Notes: a model not told the origin generated them from the sequence alone. Numbered from the stretch's first letter, positions 8,504 to 17,743 are shown. The stretch is DNA of 64,000 nucleotides from Porcipelethomonas sp964621265 (GCA_964621265.1 CAZULQ010000006.1:6931-70930); one strand, 5' to 3'. Numbers and translations: made by a program.

Positions 8504-11500
8504 ATGAAACTCAAAAAGTTCGTTTCATGTCTGCTTGCAACAGCTATTGCAGCAGGCGGAGTAATGAGCGGTGCGGCAAATTATTCCTATCTGAGATCAG
8601 GTATTGTCTCAGCTGCGGTATCAGCGCCTGCATCAACAACAGTACTCAAGGAAACAGCGTACGTTACATGGACAGCTATCAGCGGTGCTGACGGTTACAA
8701 TGTATACGTAAAGCCGGAAGGCGGAAGCTACACACAGCTCGATTCAATGCTCATCAGACAGTACAACGGTTACTACAGAGCAGATGCAGTTGGTCTCAAG
8801 GCAGGCAACTACATCATGAAGGTTGTTCCTACATCAGGTGGTAAGGAAGATACTTCGAAGGCAATTGAATCAACATCAATGAAGGTTGAAAGCTATGACA
8901 GATCAGGCTTTGCTTTTTCAAACATGAGCGAAGGTGTCGGTGCTTACAACGCAGACGGTACACTTAAATCAAATGCAGTTGTTCTTTATGTAACAGAAGA
9001 TACAAAGAACACTATAACAATGGATGTTCAGACTGCTTCAAGCAAGACAACATCATGCACAGGTATCAGCGAAATCTTAAAGGCTCTCCAGAAGGGCTAT
9101 GAAACAAGACCAATTGCTATTCGTCTTATCGGTAAGATCACAGCTGACGGCATGACAGGCTCAGGAGATACAAACAACCTTCTCCTCAAGGCAAGTAGCG
9201 AAGACAGTCCTATCAAGAACATCACTGTTGAAGGTATCGGTGATGATACTACATGCTACGGCTTTGGTATCCGTGCGCAGAGAGCTAAGAGCATCGAAGT
9301 AAGAAACCTTGCTGTAATGCTTTTCGGCGATGACGGTATTGCTCTTGAAACAGCAAACAAGAATATCTGGATTCACAATAATGATATTTTCTACGGAACA
9401 GCAGGCTCAGACGCTGACCAGGCTAAGGGCGACGGTTCTATGGACCTTAAGAATGACTCTCAGAATATCACAATTTCTTACAACCACTTCTGGGATTCAG
9501 GAAAAATGTCACTTTGTGGTATGAAGTCAGAAACAGGTGAAAACTGGATTTCTTATCACCACAACTGGTTTGACCACTCAGACTCAAGACATCCAAGAAT
9601 CAGAACAATGTCTGTTCACGTATACAATAACTACTACGACGGTAACTCAAAGTACGGCGTTGGTACAACAATGGGCAGTGACGCATTCGTTGAATCAAAC
9701 TACTTCAGAAACTGTAAGTATCCAATGCTCATTTCAATGCAGGGCTCTGACGAAGGTACATTCTCAAGCGAAGACGGCGGTATGATTAAGGCATACGGCA
9801 ACTATATGGAAGGTCAGAAGGCATTTGTTCCATACAGTGAAAACAATACAGAATTCGACGCTTATGTTGTATCAAACAAGTCTGATACAGTTCCTTCATC
9901 TGTAAAATGTGTACAGGGTGGCGATACATACAACAACTTTGACACAAGCAGCTCAATGTATTCATATACAGCAGACGCAGCAGCAGACGTTCCTTCAATC
10001 GTTATGGCTGAATCAGGACGTCTTAACGGCGGTGACTTTGACTGGGAATTCAACGACAGCGTTGACGATGCAGATTATGATGTAAATACAGAGCTTATGG
10101 CAGCAATCAAGTCATATGACGATTCAATTGTTGCAATCGGCAGCGGATTCAAGTCAAGTGCAGAAGTTGTTGAACCAACAGAAGCTCCAACAAGCACAAC
10201 AACAACTACTACATCAAAGACTACTAACTCAACAACAACTACAACTAAGACAACAACAGCTGCTCCATCAGGTGAAGAAAATGTTCCTTCAGGCGTTAAG
10301 ATTTTAGGCGCAGGCGGCTGGAACGAAATGATGTACCTCATGGCTTCAGGCGTTTCAGATGCTGATGTAACAGCAGTTTCATGGTCTGGTGCTTCAACAG
10401 GTTCACTCACAGGCGATGACCTCAAGTATCTCGTAAGAGATGTTGACGGAAACCTCCGTGTTGACGTTGTAGGACTCAAGCCTGGTACATACACACTTTC
10501 ACTTACAACAAGCAAGGGTACTGTTTCAAAGAGCGGTATCATCGTAGGTGCTCAGGACCGTTCAGGTTTTGCTCACTACAACTACACATCAGGCGTAGGT
10601 GCATATAACGATGACGGTACACTCAAGGCAAATGCAGTTGTTCTTTATGTAACAGACGAAAACAAGGATACAGTTACAGTAACATCAAAGGACGGCACAA
10701 CAGTTAAGGGTATCGGTAATATCCTCAACTCAGCAGGTCAGGACAACGGCTCAGGCGCAACATCAAAGGGCGGTACTCCTAACACAAACAGCGACATCAT
10801 CGAAAAGCTCGCTAAGGACGGCACACCACTCGTTGTCAGAATTATCGGCAACGTAACAGCTCCGGCAGGCGTTACAGAATTCGACTCTGTAAACTACGGT
10901 GGTTCAGAAGGTGATAACGGTTACATGGCAAGAATGCAGTCAGGTAAGGACGTTACAATCGAAGGTATCGGTACTGATGCTTGCATCAACGGCTGGGGTA
11001 TCCACTTCATCGCTGAAACAGCAAATCCAGACCTCGGTAAGAGCTTCGAAGTAAGAAACATCGCATTCAGAAACGTTCCAGAAGACTGTCTCGGTATGGA
11101 AGGTCAGCAGGATGGCTCAACACTCACAGTTCCAGTTGAAAGATGCTGGATCCACAACTGTGAATTCTATGCTCCTTCAATTTCAAATCCTGCAGAATCA
11201 GATAAGGACGGCGGCGACGGCGCTTGTGACTTCAAGCGTGGCCAGTACTTCACAAACAGCAACTGCTACTACGAAGGCTATCACAAGACAAACCTCGTAG
11301 GTTCATCAGACTCAAGCCTCCAGTATCACCTCACATATCACCACAACTACTGGAAGAGCTGTGAATCAAGAGGACCTCTTGCACGTCAGGCTGATATCCA
11401 TATGTATAATAATGTATATGACGGTCAGACAAGCTACTGCCAGAACCCAAGAGCTAACGCTTTCATCTTCTCAGAATACAACTACTTCTTAGACAGTAAG

Positions 11501-12706
11501 GACGTTTGCGAAGTAACAAGCGGTGGTGTAGTTAAGAGCTACATGGATACAATTGAAAACTGCCGTGGTAACGCACAGGCAACAGTTGTAACAGACAAGA
11601 GCCAGACAGTTTCTTCAGATTGTCTCTATGCAAACTTTGATACAAATGCATCAATGTCATATATCCCATCAGGCAACTACTACTTACAGACAAATACAGC
11701 AGACCTCAAGGCAACATTTGAAACAGACGGCGGCTGTATGGACGAAATGAGCATCAGCGGCAACGACCCAATCGTAACAACAGTTACAACAGGCGGCGGC
11801 TCAGATGTAGTTACAACAACTAAGACAACAGTAGTAACTGATCCTATCACAGTTCCTGCAGGTGGCGTTGTTCACAACTTCACACTCAACGATAAGGACA
11901 GCACATTCTACACAATCTCAGGTAACCTTTCAACTCAGAAGGGCACAGTTTCATACGCAGGTCTTACACTTACACAGTGTCTCAAGATGGAAACTGCAAC
12001 AAGCATCAAGTTCTCTAATTCAGTAGCAGGTGAAATCACTCTCGTATTCGCAGAAGCAGGCAAGACAGTTAAGATTGACGGTACTAAGTACACAACAGAT
12101 GCAAACGGTATCGTAACAGCAACAGTTGCGGCTGGCTCACACGAAATCACAAAGGGTGACGCAATCAACCTCTTCTACATGGTTTATACTGATGCTTCAT
12201 CAGGTCAGACAACTACAACAGTTCCTGTTACAACTCCTGTAACAACTACAACAACAACTGTAGTTACAACACCTGGATTAACTGAAACAGCTCCTGCAAC
12301 AACAACACAGGCTATCGTTGGCGTTACAACAACTGTTTCAACAGCACCGGTTACAACAGTATCTACAACAAAGGCTCCGGTTACAACAGCTTCTACAACA
12401 AAGGCTCCGGTAACAACACAGGCTCCGGTAACAACAGAACCTGTTGTTACAACACCTGCACCAACAGAAAATCTTCCTGACGGAAGCTTCTATGGTGACG
12501 TAAACTGCGATGGCGTAGTTGACGTAGCAGATATTGTTGCACTTAACATGTATCTCCTCAACGCTTCAGAAAACAAGCTTGACGAAGCGTCAAAGGCTAA
12601 CGCAGACTGCGCAAGAGATAATGTTATCGATTCAGCAGACAGCGTACTTCTCATGAACTATGTTGCAATGATTATCAAGGATACAGCACTCGGTGTTAAG
12701 CAGTAA
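8504..12706 (+). CDS. secreted double-domain pectate lyase (PL1) with dockerin
   Basis: This 1400-residue extracellular enzyme should cleave polygalacturonate by beta-elimination. Domains in order: signal peptide (1-40), fibronectin-like module (about 42-130), first PL1 beta-helix (about 133-545), Thr-rich linker (555-590), second fibronectin-like module (595-682), second PL1 beta-helix (685-1085), a ~110-residue beta-sandwich accessory module (1120-1228) that may bind pectin (possibly CBM77-like, unproven), Thr/Val linker (1235-1325) and a C-terminal dockerin (1330-1395). Both lyase domains keep the R-x-P-x-x-R motif (RHPRIR at 362-367; RGPLAR at 956-961) and Asp-rich calcium sites. The dockerin has two EF-hand loops (GDVNCDGVVDVAD and NADCARDNVIDSAD). 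The dockerin implies attachment to the scaffoldins encoded 4 kb downstream. The gene is monocistronic. Confidence 0.93.
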   Translation: MKLKKFVSCLLATAIAAGGVMSGAANYSYLRSGIVSAAVSAPASTTVLKETAYVTWTAISGADGYNVYVKPEGGSYTQLDSMLIRQYNGYYRADAVGLKAGNYIMKVVPTSGGKEDTSKAIESTSMKVESYDRSGFAFSNMSEGVGAYNADGTLKSNAVVLYVTEDTKNTITMDVQTASSKTTSCTGISEILKALQKGYETRPIAIRLIGKITADGMTGSGDTNNLLLKASSEDSPIKNITVEGIGDDTTCYGFGIRAQRAKSIEVRNLAVMLFGDDGIALETANKNIWIHNNDIFYGTAGSDADQAKGDGSMDLKNDSQNITISYNHFWDSGKMSLCGMKSETGENWISYHHNWFDHSDSRHPRIRTMSVHVYNNYYDGNSKYGVGTTMGSDAFVESNYFRNCKYPMLISMQGSDEGTFSSEDGGMIKAYGNYMEGQKAFVPYSENNTEFDAYVVSNKSDTVPSSVKCVQGGDTYNNFDTSSSMYSYTADAAADVPSIVMAESGRLNGGDFDWEFNDSVDDADYDVNTELMAAIKSYDDSIVAIGSGFKSSAEVVEPTEAPTSTTTTTTSKTTNSTTTTTKTTTAAPSGEENVPSGVKILGAGGWNEMMYLMASGVSDADVTAVSWSGASTGSLTGDDLKYLVRDVDGNLRVDVVGLKPGTYTLSLTTSKGTVSKSGIIVGAQDRSGFAHYNYTSGVGAYNDDGTLKANAVVLYVTDENKDTVTVTSKDGTTVKGIGNILNSAGQDNGSGATSKGGTPNTNSDIIEKLAKDGTPLVVRIIGNVTAPAGVTEFDSVNYGGSEGDNGYMARMQSGKDVTIEGIGTDACINGWGIHFIAETANPDLGKSFEVRNIAFRNVPEDCLGMEGQQDGSTLTVPVERCWIHNCEFYAPSISNPAESDKDGGDGACDFKRGQYFTNSNCYYEGYHKTNLVGSSDSSLQYHLTYHHNYWKSCESRGPLARQADIHMYNNVYDGQTSYCQNPRANAFIFSEYNYFLDSKDVCEVTSGGVVKSYMDTIENCRGNAQATVVTDKSQTVSSDCLYANFDTNASMSYIPSGNYYLQTNTADLKATFETDGGCMDEMSISGNDPIVTTVTTGGGSDVVTTTKTTVVTDPITVPAGGVVHNFTLNDKDSTFYTISGNLSTQKGTVSYAGLTLTQCLKMETATSIKFSNSVAGEITLVFAEAGKTVKIDGTKYTTDANGIVTATVAAGSHEITKGDAINLFYMVYTDASSGQTTTTVPVTTPVTTTTTTVVTTPGLTETAPATTTQAIVGVTTTVSTAPVTTVSTTKAPVTTASTTKAPVTTQAPVTTEPVVTTPAPTENLPDGSFYGDVNCDGVVDVADIVALNMYLLNASENKLDEASKANADCARDNVIDSADSVLLMNYVAMIIKDTALGVKQ

Positions 12707-12721
12707 TTGAATAAATACTTT

Positions 12722-12747
12722 AAGGACGTCCGTTCGGGCGTCCTTTT
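12722..12747 (+). terminator. terminator of the pectate lyase gene
   Basis: AAGGACG with an inner CCG/CGG pair and CGTCCTT, followed by TTTTT. It lies between convergent genes and ends just before the gerC-type stop codon. Confidence 0.85.
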
Positions 12748-12751
12748 TGTG

Positions 12752-13708
12752 TTATGATGCGATTTTTATACTATAATAGAATCTGAGTCTGGGGATTATT
12801 TCCTCCCATGTGCTTTCCGTGTCGATATTTGCGGAGACAATAGTCTTTTTTATGCCGAGAACATCGGCTTTCATGCCTGTTACAGTTTTGGAAATCGTTT
12901 TTGAGCAAAGTGAGGAAATCATTTCGGCAGCAGCGTTTGCTGCATCAGTTTCACTTACTCCCTCCTCAATACAGCTTCCGTTTATCTTGATTTCGGTTGT
13001 GACTGCAATGCTTTCGCCCTGTTTTGCGGCTGTAAGCCTTGTTTTACTGTTTCTGACCTGAAAGCTTGCGGTTTTTCCGCCGACTTCAACGGGCAGATAA
13101 AAGTCGTGAAGTGAGCCTGTCAGCCAGCAAAAGCCGTTAGACTCGTCCTCGGAAAGAATCGCTTCAACGCCCGTGTGGCTGATAATTCCCATTGTGAGCC
13201 TGTCCTCGCTCAGAACAGGCGAGGCGGCAAGATTATCGTCTTCAAGGAGGTCGTTTAAAACATCGCTGATATTCTTGCGGGAAATTCTGCCCTTGCGGTC
13301 ATAGCTGTCAAGGAGCCCTGAAAGCTCCTCCTCTTTGTAGTCGGTTACGGCTTTGGTTGCGCTGTCGGGCGTTACTATTACTGAGCACGACGGGGAGATA
13401 CGGTTGTTTTTTATGAGTACCGAAAGCTTTTCTCTTATATCACCCTCGGATAATACGAGCAATTCAAGGTGTCCTGTGAAAAGCGTTTTACCCTGAGCAG
13501 TTTCGGCGTTTTCGACTGCCGAAAATATTGTCTGCCCGACCCCTGTGAGCACGTTTGTGTCGCCGTACAGGCGAACCGCTACCGACTGAAGCATCCCGTC
13601 ATCACAGCCGATTGTCCTCACAAAGCCCTTGTCACGCACTTCTGTTTTATGACTGCACCCGCACAGCGTCAGCATTGCCGCCGACAGAGCGATTATTCTT
13701 CTTTTCAT
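12752..13708 (-). CDS. spore germination receptor subunit C, lipoprotein (GerAC family)
   Basis: The 318-residue lipoprotein has a lipobox LTLCGC at the end of the N-terminal hydrophobic stretch, with the lipidated Cys at residue 18. The body follows the Ger(x)C pattern: VRTIGCDDG and the QGKTLFTGHLELLVLSE segment early, and a C-terminal domain of alternating strands. It is the third gene of a gerA-gerB-gerC operon. Its start lies 62 bases inside the end of the B subunit gene, supported by a strong AAGGAGGG site. In spores, C subunits sit on the outer face of the inner membrane and are needed for nutrient-triggered germination. The germinant is unknown. The protein is somewhat shorter than the usual ~370-400 residues. 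Confidence 0.87.
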   Translation of the reverse strand: MKRRIIALSAAMLTLCGCSHKTEVRDKGFVRTIGCDDGMLQSVAVRLYGDTNVLTGVGQTIFSAVENAETAQGKTLFTGHLELLVLSEGDIREKLSVLIKNNRISPSCSVIVTPDSATKAVTDYKEEELSGLLDSYDRKGRISRKNISDVLNDLLEDDNLAASPVLSEDRLTMGIISHTGVEAILSEDESNGFCWLTGSLHDFYLPVEVGGKTASFQVRNSKTRLTAAKQGESIAVTTEIKINGSCIEEGVSETDAANAAAEMISSLCSKTISKTVTGMKADVLGIKKTIVSANIDTESTWEEIIPRLRFYYSIKIAS

Positions 13709-14696
13709 CGTAAACCCTCCTTAAAAGCATAATCAGCGGAAGAACTACCGAAAGCAGAGCTGTCATGATGCCCATGGGAATTGTAATATCAAAGCCCGCT
13801 GAGCTGATTGCCGCCGAAAGACAAAGCATGAGCAGTACGCTCAGAAGCTTGTTGTATTTAAGCTCGGGCACTATCCGCTCTATCAGCATGGACGAGATAA
13901 TCAGCTGGGTTGTTACTGTCAGCACGCAGAGAAGTGTAAAGGTTATCATATATAATGAGTCGGAGCGCTGTATGCTCATTGGCTGGGAAAATGCGCCTGC
14001 TGAGAAAAACGGAAAATCACTTATTGCAATAAGGTTTCCGAGAACAGTTATTTCTATAATGTAAAGAAGCTGTGTCAGAAGGAATGAACCTGTGAAAAAG
14101 GCTGTTGTGCCTTTGTTTCCCTGCTTACTGCTGTCAAGGAGAATAAAAAGCACCACAAGCTCGCCCGAAGAACAGAAATTTTCCATGGCAGACCTGAGTG
14201 TACCTTTCAGATTTGCGTCGGGGACATAGTTTGCAAGGTCTGCGTTGGGATATGCCCCGATTATGAGTACGGCAAATGAGAAAAACAGTATCCCCGCTAT
14301 GATTACAGACGAGCGTGAAAGCGCTGAAAGCTTAAGCGATGCGCAGTAGAGGCAGACTACTGCCGTAATAATTGCGCAAGCAAGACTGCTGTCAACGGGG
14401 AAGTATACGCTTTTGCTCACATTCCATAAACTGCTGAATGAAGTCGCACCGCCTGTAATAAAGAAGAGGGTATACAAAAGCATGCCGAAACGGCCGAAAA
14501 GCATGTCTTTACTGAGACTGAAGCTGTAACGTCTGTACAGAAGAATCATTGGTAGAGCAAACAGAAACTGCAGAAATATTGAAATTGCCGCGCCTGCCAT
14601 GTGCGAAGCGTCAGGAACAGTTCCCGAGCATATCAGCCCGAACGCCCTTATACATATTAATATAGAAAACAGCTGAGTGTCTGAAATTTTACTCAT
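13647..14696 (-). CDS. spore germination receptor subunit B (GerAB family, APC-type transporter fold)
   Basis: The 349-residue polytopic membrane protein has about ten helices, matching the amino acid permease-like GerAB family that binds the germinant in the spore inner membrane. Recognisable parts are the N-terminus ISDTQLFSILICIRAFGLIC, followed by ten hydrophobic segments and a short basic tail. The start codon overlaps the end of the A subunit gene by eight bases, with the site GGAGGAGCTTC just before it. The C-terminus runs 62 bases into the C subunit gene, which points to tight translational coupling. Confidence 0.88.
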   Translation of the reverse strand: MSKISDTQLFSILICIRAFGLICSGTVPDASHMAGAAISIFLQFLFALPMILLYRRYSFSLSKDMLFGRFGMLLYTLFFITGGATSFSSLWNVSKSVYFPVDSSLACAIITAVVCLYCASLKLSALSRSSVIIAGILFFSFAVLIIGAYPNADLANYVPDANLKGTLRSAMENFCSSGELVVLFILLDSSKQGNKGTTAFFTGSFLLTQLLYIIEITVLGNLIAISDFPFFSAGAFSQPMSIQRSDSLYMITFTLLCVLTVTTQLIISSMLIERIVPELKYNKLLSVLLMLCLSAAISSAGFDITIPMGIMTALLSVVLPLIMLLRRVYDEKKNNRSVGGNADAVRVQS

Positions 14697-16149
14697 GAAG
14701 CTCCTCCACTGTGAAATTGTTGTTCTGCATTTTACGGAATCCCTGTCGTATGGCGATGTCGCTCATTGTGTCTGAATGCAGTGGTGATAGCGGGGCTGTA
14801 TACGGGAAACCGAAGTCGGACGTCGCACACATATTAAATAGTACAACCGCTCCGAAAAGACTTATGCCGAAAAGTCCCCATATACCGCCGCAGATTATGA
14901 ATATAATCCTCAGAACCGATATCGGCTGTGCAAGGTCGGGGACAACAAATGAGCTTACAACGGATAATGCCGCAACAGTAAGCAGAGGAGTGCTTATAAG
15001 TCCCGACGTGACGGCAGCGTCCCCTATGATAAGTCCGCCCACAATGCTTACTGCGCCCCCTACAGCCCTCGGCAGACGAAGCCCTGCCTCCTTTACTATT
15101 TCGTACATCAGCAGTACTCCGACAGTTTCGGCGATAATCGAAAACGGCGCATTCTGCTCTGCCTGTGCGAGAATCAGTAAAAGTGTGCTGTTGAGAAGCT
15201 CGGGGTGGTGCATTGCAATTGCAACGTAAACGGAAGGGAGCAGTATGGAAAGTAAAAATGCGGCATATTTGAGCCAGCGGATAAAGGTTGCGTAGTAGGG
15301 ACGGAAGTTGTAATCGTCAACCGTCTGAAAATCATCGCTCCAAAGCTTTGGTATCACAAGGGCAAACGGATTTCCGTCAATGAAAATGCCGACTCTGCCT
15401 TCAATAAGCTTTGAGCAGAGCACATCGGGTCGCTCCGTCCGCCCGACAGAACTGAAAAGCCGTTTTGATTTCGGCTCGAGAAACGGGCGCAGATATCCCG
15501 TTGAGAGAACGCTTTCGAGATTTGTGCCTGTTATAAGCTTTTCAATACGTTCAATCAGCTCGGGCGGCACCCTGTCATACATATAAGTAATGCACACGTC
15601 TGTCTGCGACTTGTCGCCTGCGACGATAAGCTTCTGCACAAGCAGAGGGGTTTTCATGCGTCTGCGGATAAGCGACATATTTGAACGTATCACTTCAAGG
15701 AATCCGTCGTGAGAACCTGTTATGTTGTTTTCGCCCGATGGCTCGCTGATTGAACGCTTGTCATAGCCCTGTACACCGAAACCAAGTATTCTGTCCTGAC
15801 CGTCAGCGGCAATCATGGCAAAGCCTGAATTTAGAAGTCGGAAAAAGTTGTGATAGTTATAGGCAACAGGCCTGTCAAGTGAAAAGAGCATGCGGTTTTC
15901 GATATGTGACAGCAGGGCGGCAGGACTCGGGTGCTCAAGCTCTATGTGCGTCAGCGGCTCAAAGATAAGCTCGGTTATGATTTGTGTTGACACCATACCC
16001 TCGCATGTCATCAGTGCGATTTTTATTCCGCAGACTTCAATCTCGTTGACCATGAGGTCAGAGGTGTTTCCCGCAACGGAACGTATGAAGCTGAGATTGT
16101 CCGAAAGGGACGGGATAATGGTCTTATTCTTCAGATTATCGGTATTCAT
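14689..16149 (-). CDS. spore germination receptor subunit A (GerAA family)
   Basis: The 486-residue first subunit of the receptor has a soluble N-terminal domain (NLSFIRSVAGNTSDLMVNEI onward) and a membrane domain of four or five helices. The family signature is visible as KEAGLRLPRAVGGAVSIVGG and LIIGDAAVTSGLISTPLLTV (near residues 355-400). I chose the internal ATG at 16149 because GGAGG sits seven bases before it; a longer frame to 16242 has no ribosome site and would cross the likely promoter. The protein forms a pore-like part of the germination receptor in spores. Expression is probably from the sigma-G-like promoter immediately upstream. Confidence 0.9.
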   Translation of the reverse strand: MNTDNLKNKTIIPSLSDNLSFIRSVAGNTSDLMVNEIEVCGIKIALMTCEGMVSTQIITELIFEPLTHIELEHPSPAALLSHIENRMLFSLDRPVAYNYHNFFRLLNSGFAMIAADGQDRILGFGVQGYDKRSISEPSGENNITGSHDGFLEVIRSNMSLIRRRMKTPLLVQKLIVAGDKSQTDVCITYMYDRVPPELIERIEKLITGTNLESVLSTGYLRPFLEPKSKRLFSSVGRTERPDVLCSKLIEGRVGIFIDGNPFALVIPKLWSDDFQTVDDYNFRPYYATFIRWLKYAAFLLSILLPSVYVAIAMHHPELLNSTLLLILAQAEQNAPFSIIAETVGVLLMYEIVKEAGLRLPRAVGGAVSIVGGLIIGDAAVTSGLISTPLLTVAALSVVSSFVVPDLAQPISVLRIIFIICGGIWGLFGISLFGAVVLFNMCATSDFGFPYTAPLSPLHSDTMSDIAIRQGFRKMQNNNFTVEELHE

Positions 16150-16178
16150 GGTATTCCTCCGCATAACAGTACTGATTG

Positions 16179-16207
16179 TAGCATGCCCCGGAAGCTGAAA
16201 AAAATTC
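16179..16207 (-). promoter_or_regulatory. candidate sigma-G-type promoter of the ger operon
   Basis: On the minus strand GAATT, a 17-base gap and CATGCTA lie 30 bases before the gerA-type start. CATGCTA fits the CATNHTA -10 of forespore sigma-G promoters; the -35 fits less well (last base T rather than A/G). No sigma-A promoter is seen for this operon. Confidence 0.4.
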
Positions 16208-16310
16208 AGTTTTATTCCATTTGGGCTGTAATTTAAGCACAAAAAAGTTGAAACAATGAAAAGAACACGTTACAAAATTCACAAAGTTAATAAAATAAAA
16301 AATAAAATGC

Positions 16311-16339
16311 TTTACATAAGCGCAGGAATGGTGTATAAT
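16311..16339 (+). promoter_or_regulatory. scaffoldin operon promoter P1
   Basis: TTTACA, 17 bases, TATAAT. It is the most distal of three spaced promoters in the 578-bp gap upstream of the adaptor scaffoldin gene. Confidence 0.7.
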
Positions 16340-16382
16340 GTAACAAGTGTTTAAGAAAGTTGTAATTTGTGTAACTTTCCTC

Positions 16383-16411
16383 TTGACTTTTATCCCGGTA
16401 TAGTCTATAAT
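16383..16411 (+). promoter_or_regulatory. scaffoldin operon promoter P2
   Basis: TTGACT, 17 bases, TATAAT. The second of three tandem promoters. Confidence 0.75.
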
Positions 16412-16574
16412 ATATTTGATGCATGCCTGGAAAATATTTGTGATTTTCGGGAAATATGTTGAATGAATATTGTGGAAAATGTTTAAAGTCAGCGTACAGC
16501 TGAAGTTTATTCATTATTATCACCAATTCAGACGGATTTATTTTAGAAAACCATACAAAAAGCATAATAAACTA

Positions 16575-16603
16575 TTGACTTTGGACACGGATTAAATTAT
16601 AAT
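16575..16603 (+). promoter_or_regulatory. scaffoldin operon promoter P3
   Basis: TTGACT, 17 bases, TATAAT. The proximal promoter, about 120 bases before the start codon. The AT-rich DNA between P2 and P3 holds no gene that I can support. Confidence 0.8.
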
Positions 16604-16654
16604 TGTAATGTGGATTAATTATAATCGTTTAAGGTTAGTAGCGTTGAATATAAT

Positions 16655-16688
16655 TAAGGAAATCGGCAGTATCAGTCATGTTTCCTTA
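16655..16688 (+). promoter_or_regulatory. leader hairpin of the scaffoldin operon
   Basis: Perfect 8-base arms TAAGGAAA and TTTCCTTA enclose an 18-base loop in the leader common to all three promoters, about 25 bases before the ribosome site. Any role in mRNA stability or translation is speculative. Confidence 0.4.
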
Positions 16689-16728
16689 TTATAGATATAT
16701 GCTCAATCAGAAAAGGAGGAAAACGCAA

Positions 16729-17643
16729 ATGAGGAACAAAAAAGTGATTGCAGGTCTTGTTGCAGCTATGACATTAGTATCAACAACATCAGCAATCGTA
16801 TCAGCTGCCGGCGACTTCACAGTTAGCATCAGCAACACAAAAGCGGAAGCAGGAGAGGAATTTAGCCTTACATTAGATATGGCAGACATTCCATCAACAG
16901 GTATCAACGGATGTGACTTCGGTATTTCATTCGATTCATCACTCGTAACAGTTGATTCTGTAACACTCGGTGCGCTTGCAAAGGATGTTTCATCACTCGA
17001 AGGTGATTTACCGGATCCATTCGAATGTAACATTGAAGACGATGTTATCAGCCTTATGTATGCAATCGGTACAACTGATTCATCATACTATCTTAACGGC
17101 TCAGGTACATTCCTTAACATCACAGGTACAGTAAAGAAGGATGCAGCAGTAGGTTCAAAGGCTGAATTTGAAGTTGTTCCTGTTGACAGAGCTGCTAAGC
17201 CTGGCTCAGCTGACACAAATGCTACAGCAGTATTTGGCTACATGGGCGAAGATGAAGCTGCTACAATCTACACACCTGTATTCGAAGCAGGTTGGGTTGA
17301 AGTAACAGGTGATGTTCCAACAGAACCATCATCTGAAGCAACAGATCCAACAGAACCTTCATCAGAAGATCCAACACAGCCATCAACTGAAGAAACAGAA
17401 CCATCAACCGGAAATATTGCTGACGGCACATACTACGGCGATGTTAACGTTGACGGTGCAGTAGACGTTGCTGACGTTGTAGCACTTAACATGTATCTTC
17501 TCAACCCATCAGGCAATGCGCTTGAAGCTGAAGGTATTGCAAATGCTGACGTAGTAAGAGACAATAAGATTGACTCAACAGACGGTACACTTCTCATGAG
17601 CTTTACAGCAATGTCAGTAGAAGAAAGCGAACTCGGAAAATGA
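16729..17643 (+). CDS. cohesin-dockerin adaptor scaffoldin (ScaC-like)
   Basis: The 304-residue secreted protein carries a signal peptide (1-27), one cohesin (about 29-196, starting GDFTVSISNTKAEAGEEFSL), a Pro/Ser/Thr/Glu linker (197-230) and a dockerin (231-304). The dockerin has two calcium loops (GDVNVDGAVDVAD and NADVVRDNKIDSTD). One cohesin plus one dockerin is the layout of adaptor scaffoldins such as ScaC of R. flavefaciens, which dock into a larger scaffoldin and change which enzymes can bind it. I chose the ATG at 16729 because AAAAGGAGGAAAAC precedes it and the signal peptide begins there. It is the first gene of the scaffoldin operon. The ACA/TCA-rich codon use resembles the neighbouring highly expressed genes. 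Confidence 0.9.
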   Translation: MRNKKVIAGLVAAMTLVSTTSAIVSAAGDFTVSISNTKAEAGEEFSLTLDMADIPSTGINGCDFGISFDSSLVTVDSVTLGALAKDVSSLEGDLPDPFECNIEDDVISLMYAIGTTDSSYYLNGSGTFLNITGTVKKDAAVGSKAEFEVVPVDRAAKPGSADTNATAVFGYMGEDEAATIYTPVFEAGWVEVTGDVPTEPSSEATDPTEPSSEDPTQPSTEETEPSTGNIADGTYYGDVNVDGAVDVADVVALNMYLLNPSGNALEAEGIANADVVRDNKIDSTDGTLLMSFTAMSVEESELGK

Positions 17644-17705
17644 TAAAGGTATTTAGGCCTTGAAGGGCTTAAAATAGCGGGGGATCCGCAAAAGTAAAAA
17701 AACAG

Positions 17706-17727
17706 TGTCTGTTCCGAAAAACAGACA
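17706..17727 (+). promoter_or_regulatory. hairpin between adaptor and main scaffoldin genes
   Basis: An 8-bp perfect stem TGTCTGTT / AACAGACA with a six-base loop ends two bases before the AAAGGA ribosome site of the next gene. There is no T-run, so it is not a terminator; it could be an RNA-processing or stability element. Confidence 0.5.
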
Positions 17728-17743
17728 GAAAGGAAAAATAGCA

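Noticed and set aside
10075..10542. 155-codon minus-strand frame within the pectate lyase gene
   Set aside because: It is antisense to the Thr-rich linker and has no ribosome site; strong ACA codon bias keeps the opposite strand open.
16287..16565. 92-codon minus-strand reading frame in the gap upstream of the scaffoldin operon
   Set aside because: It has an AT-rich, unlikely composition and no ribosome site, and it lies antisense across the P2 region and close to P1. It looks like chance.
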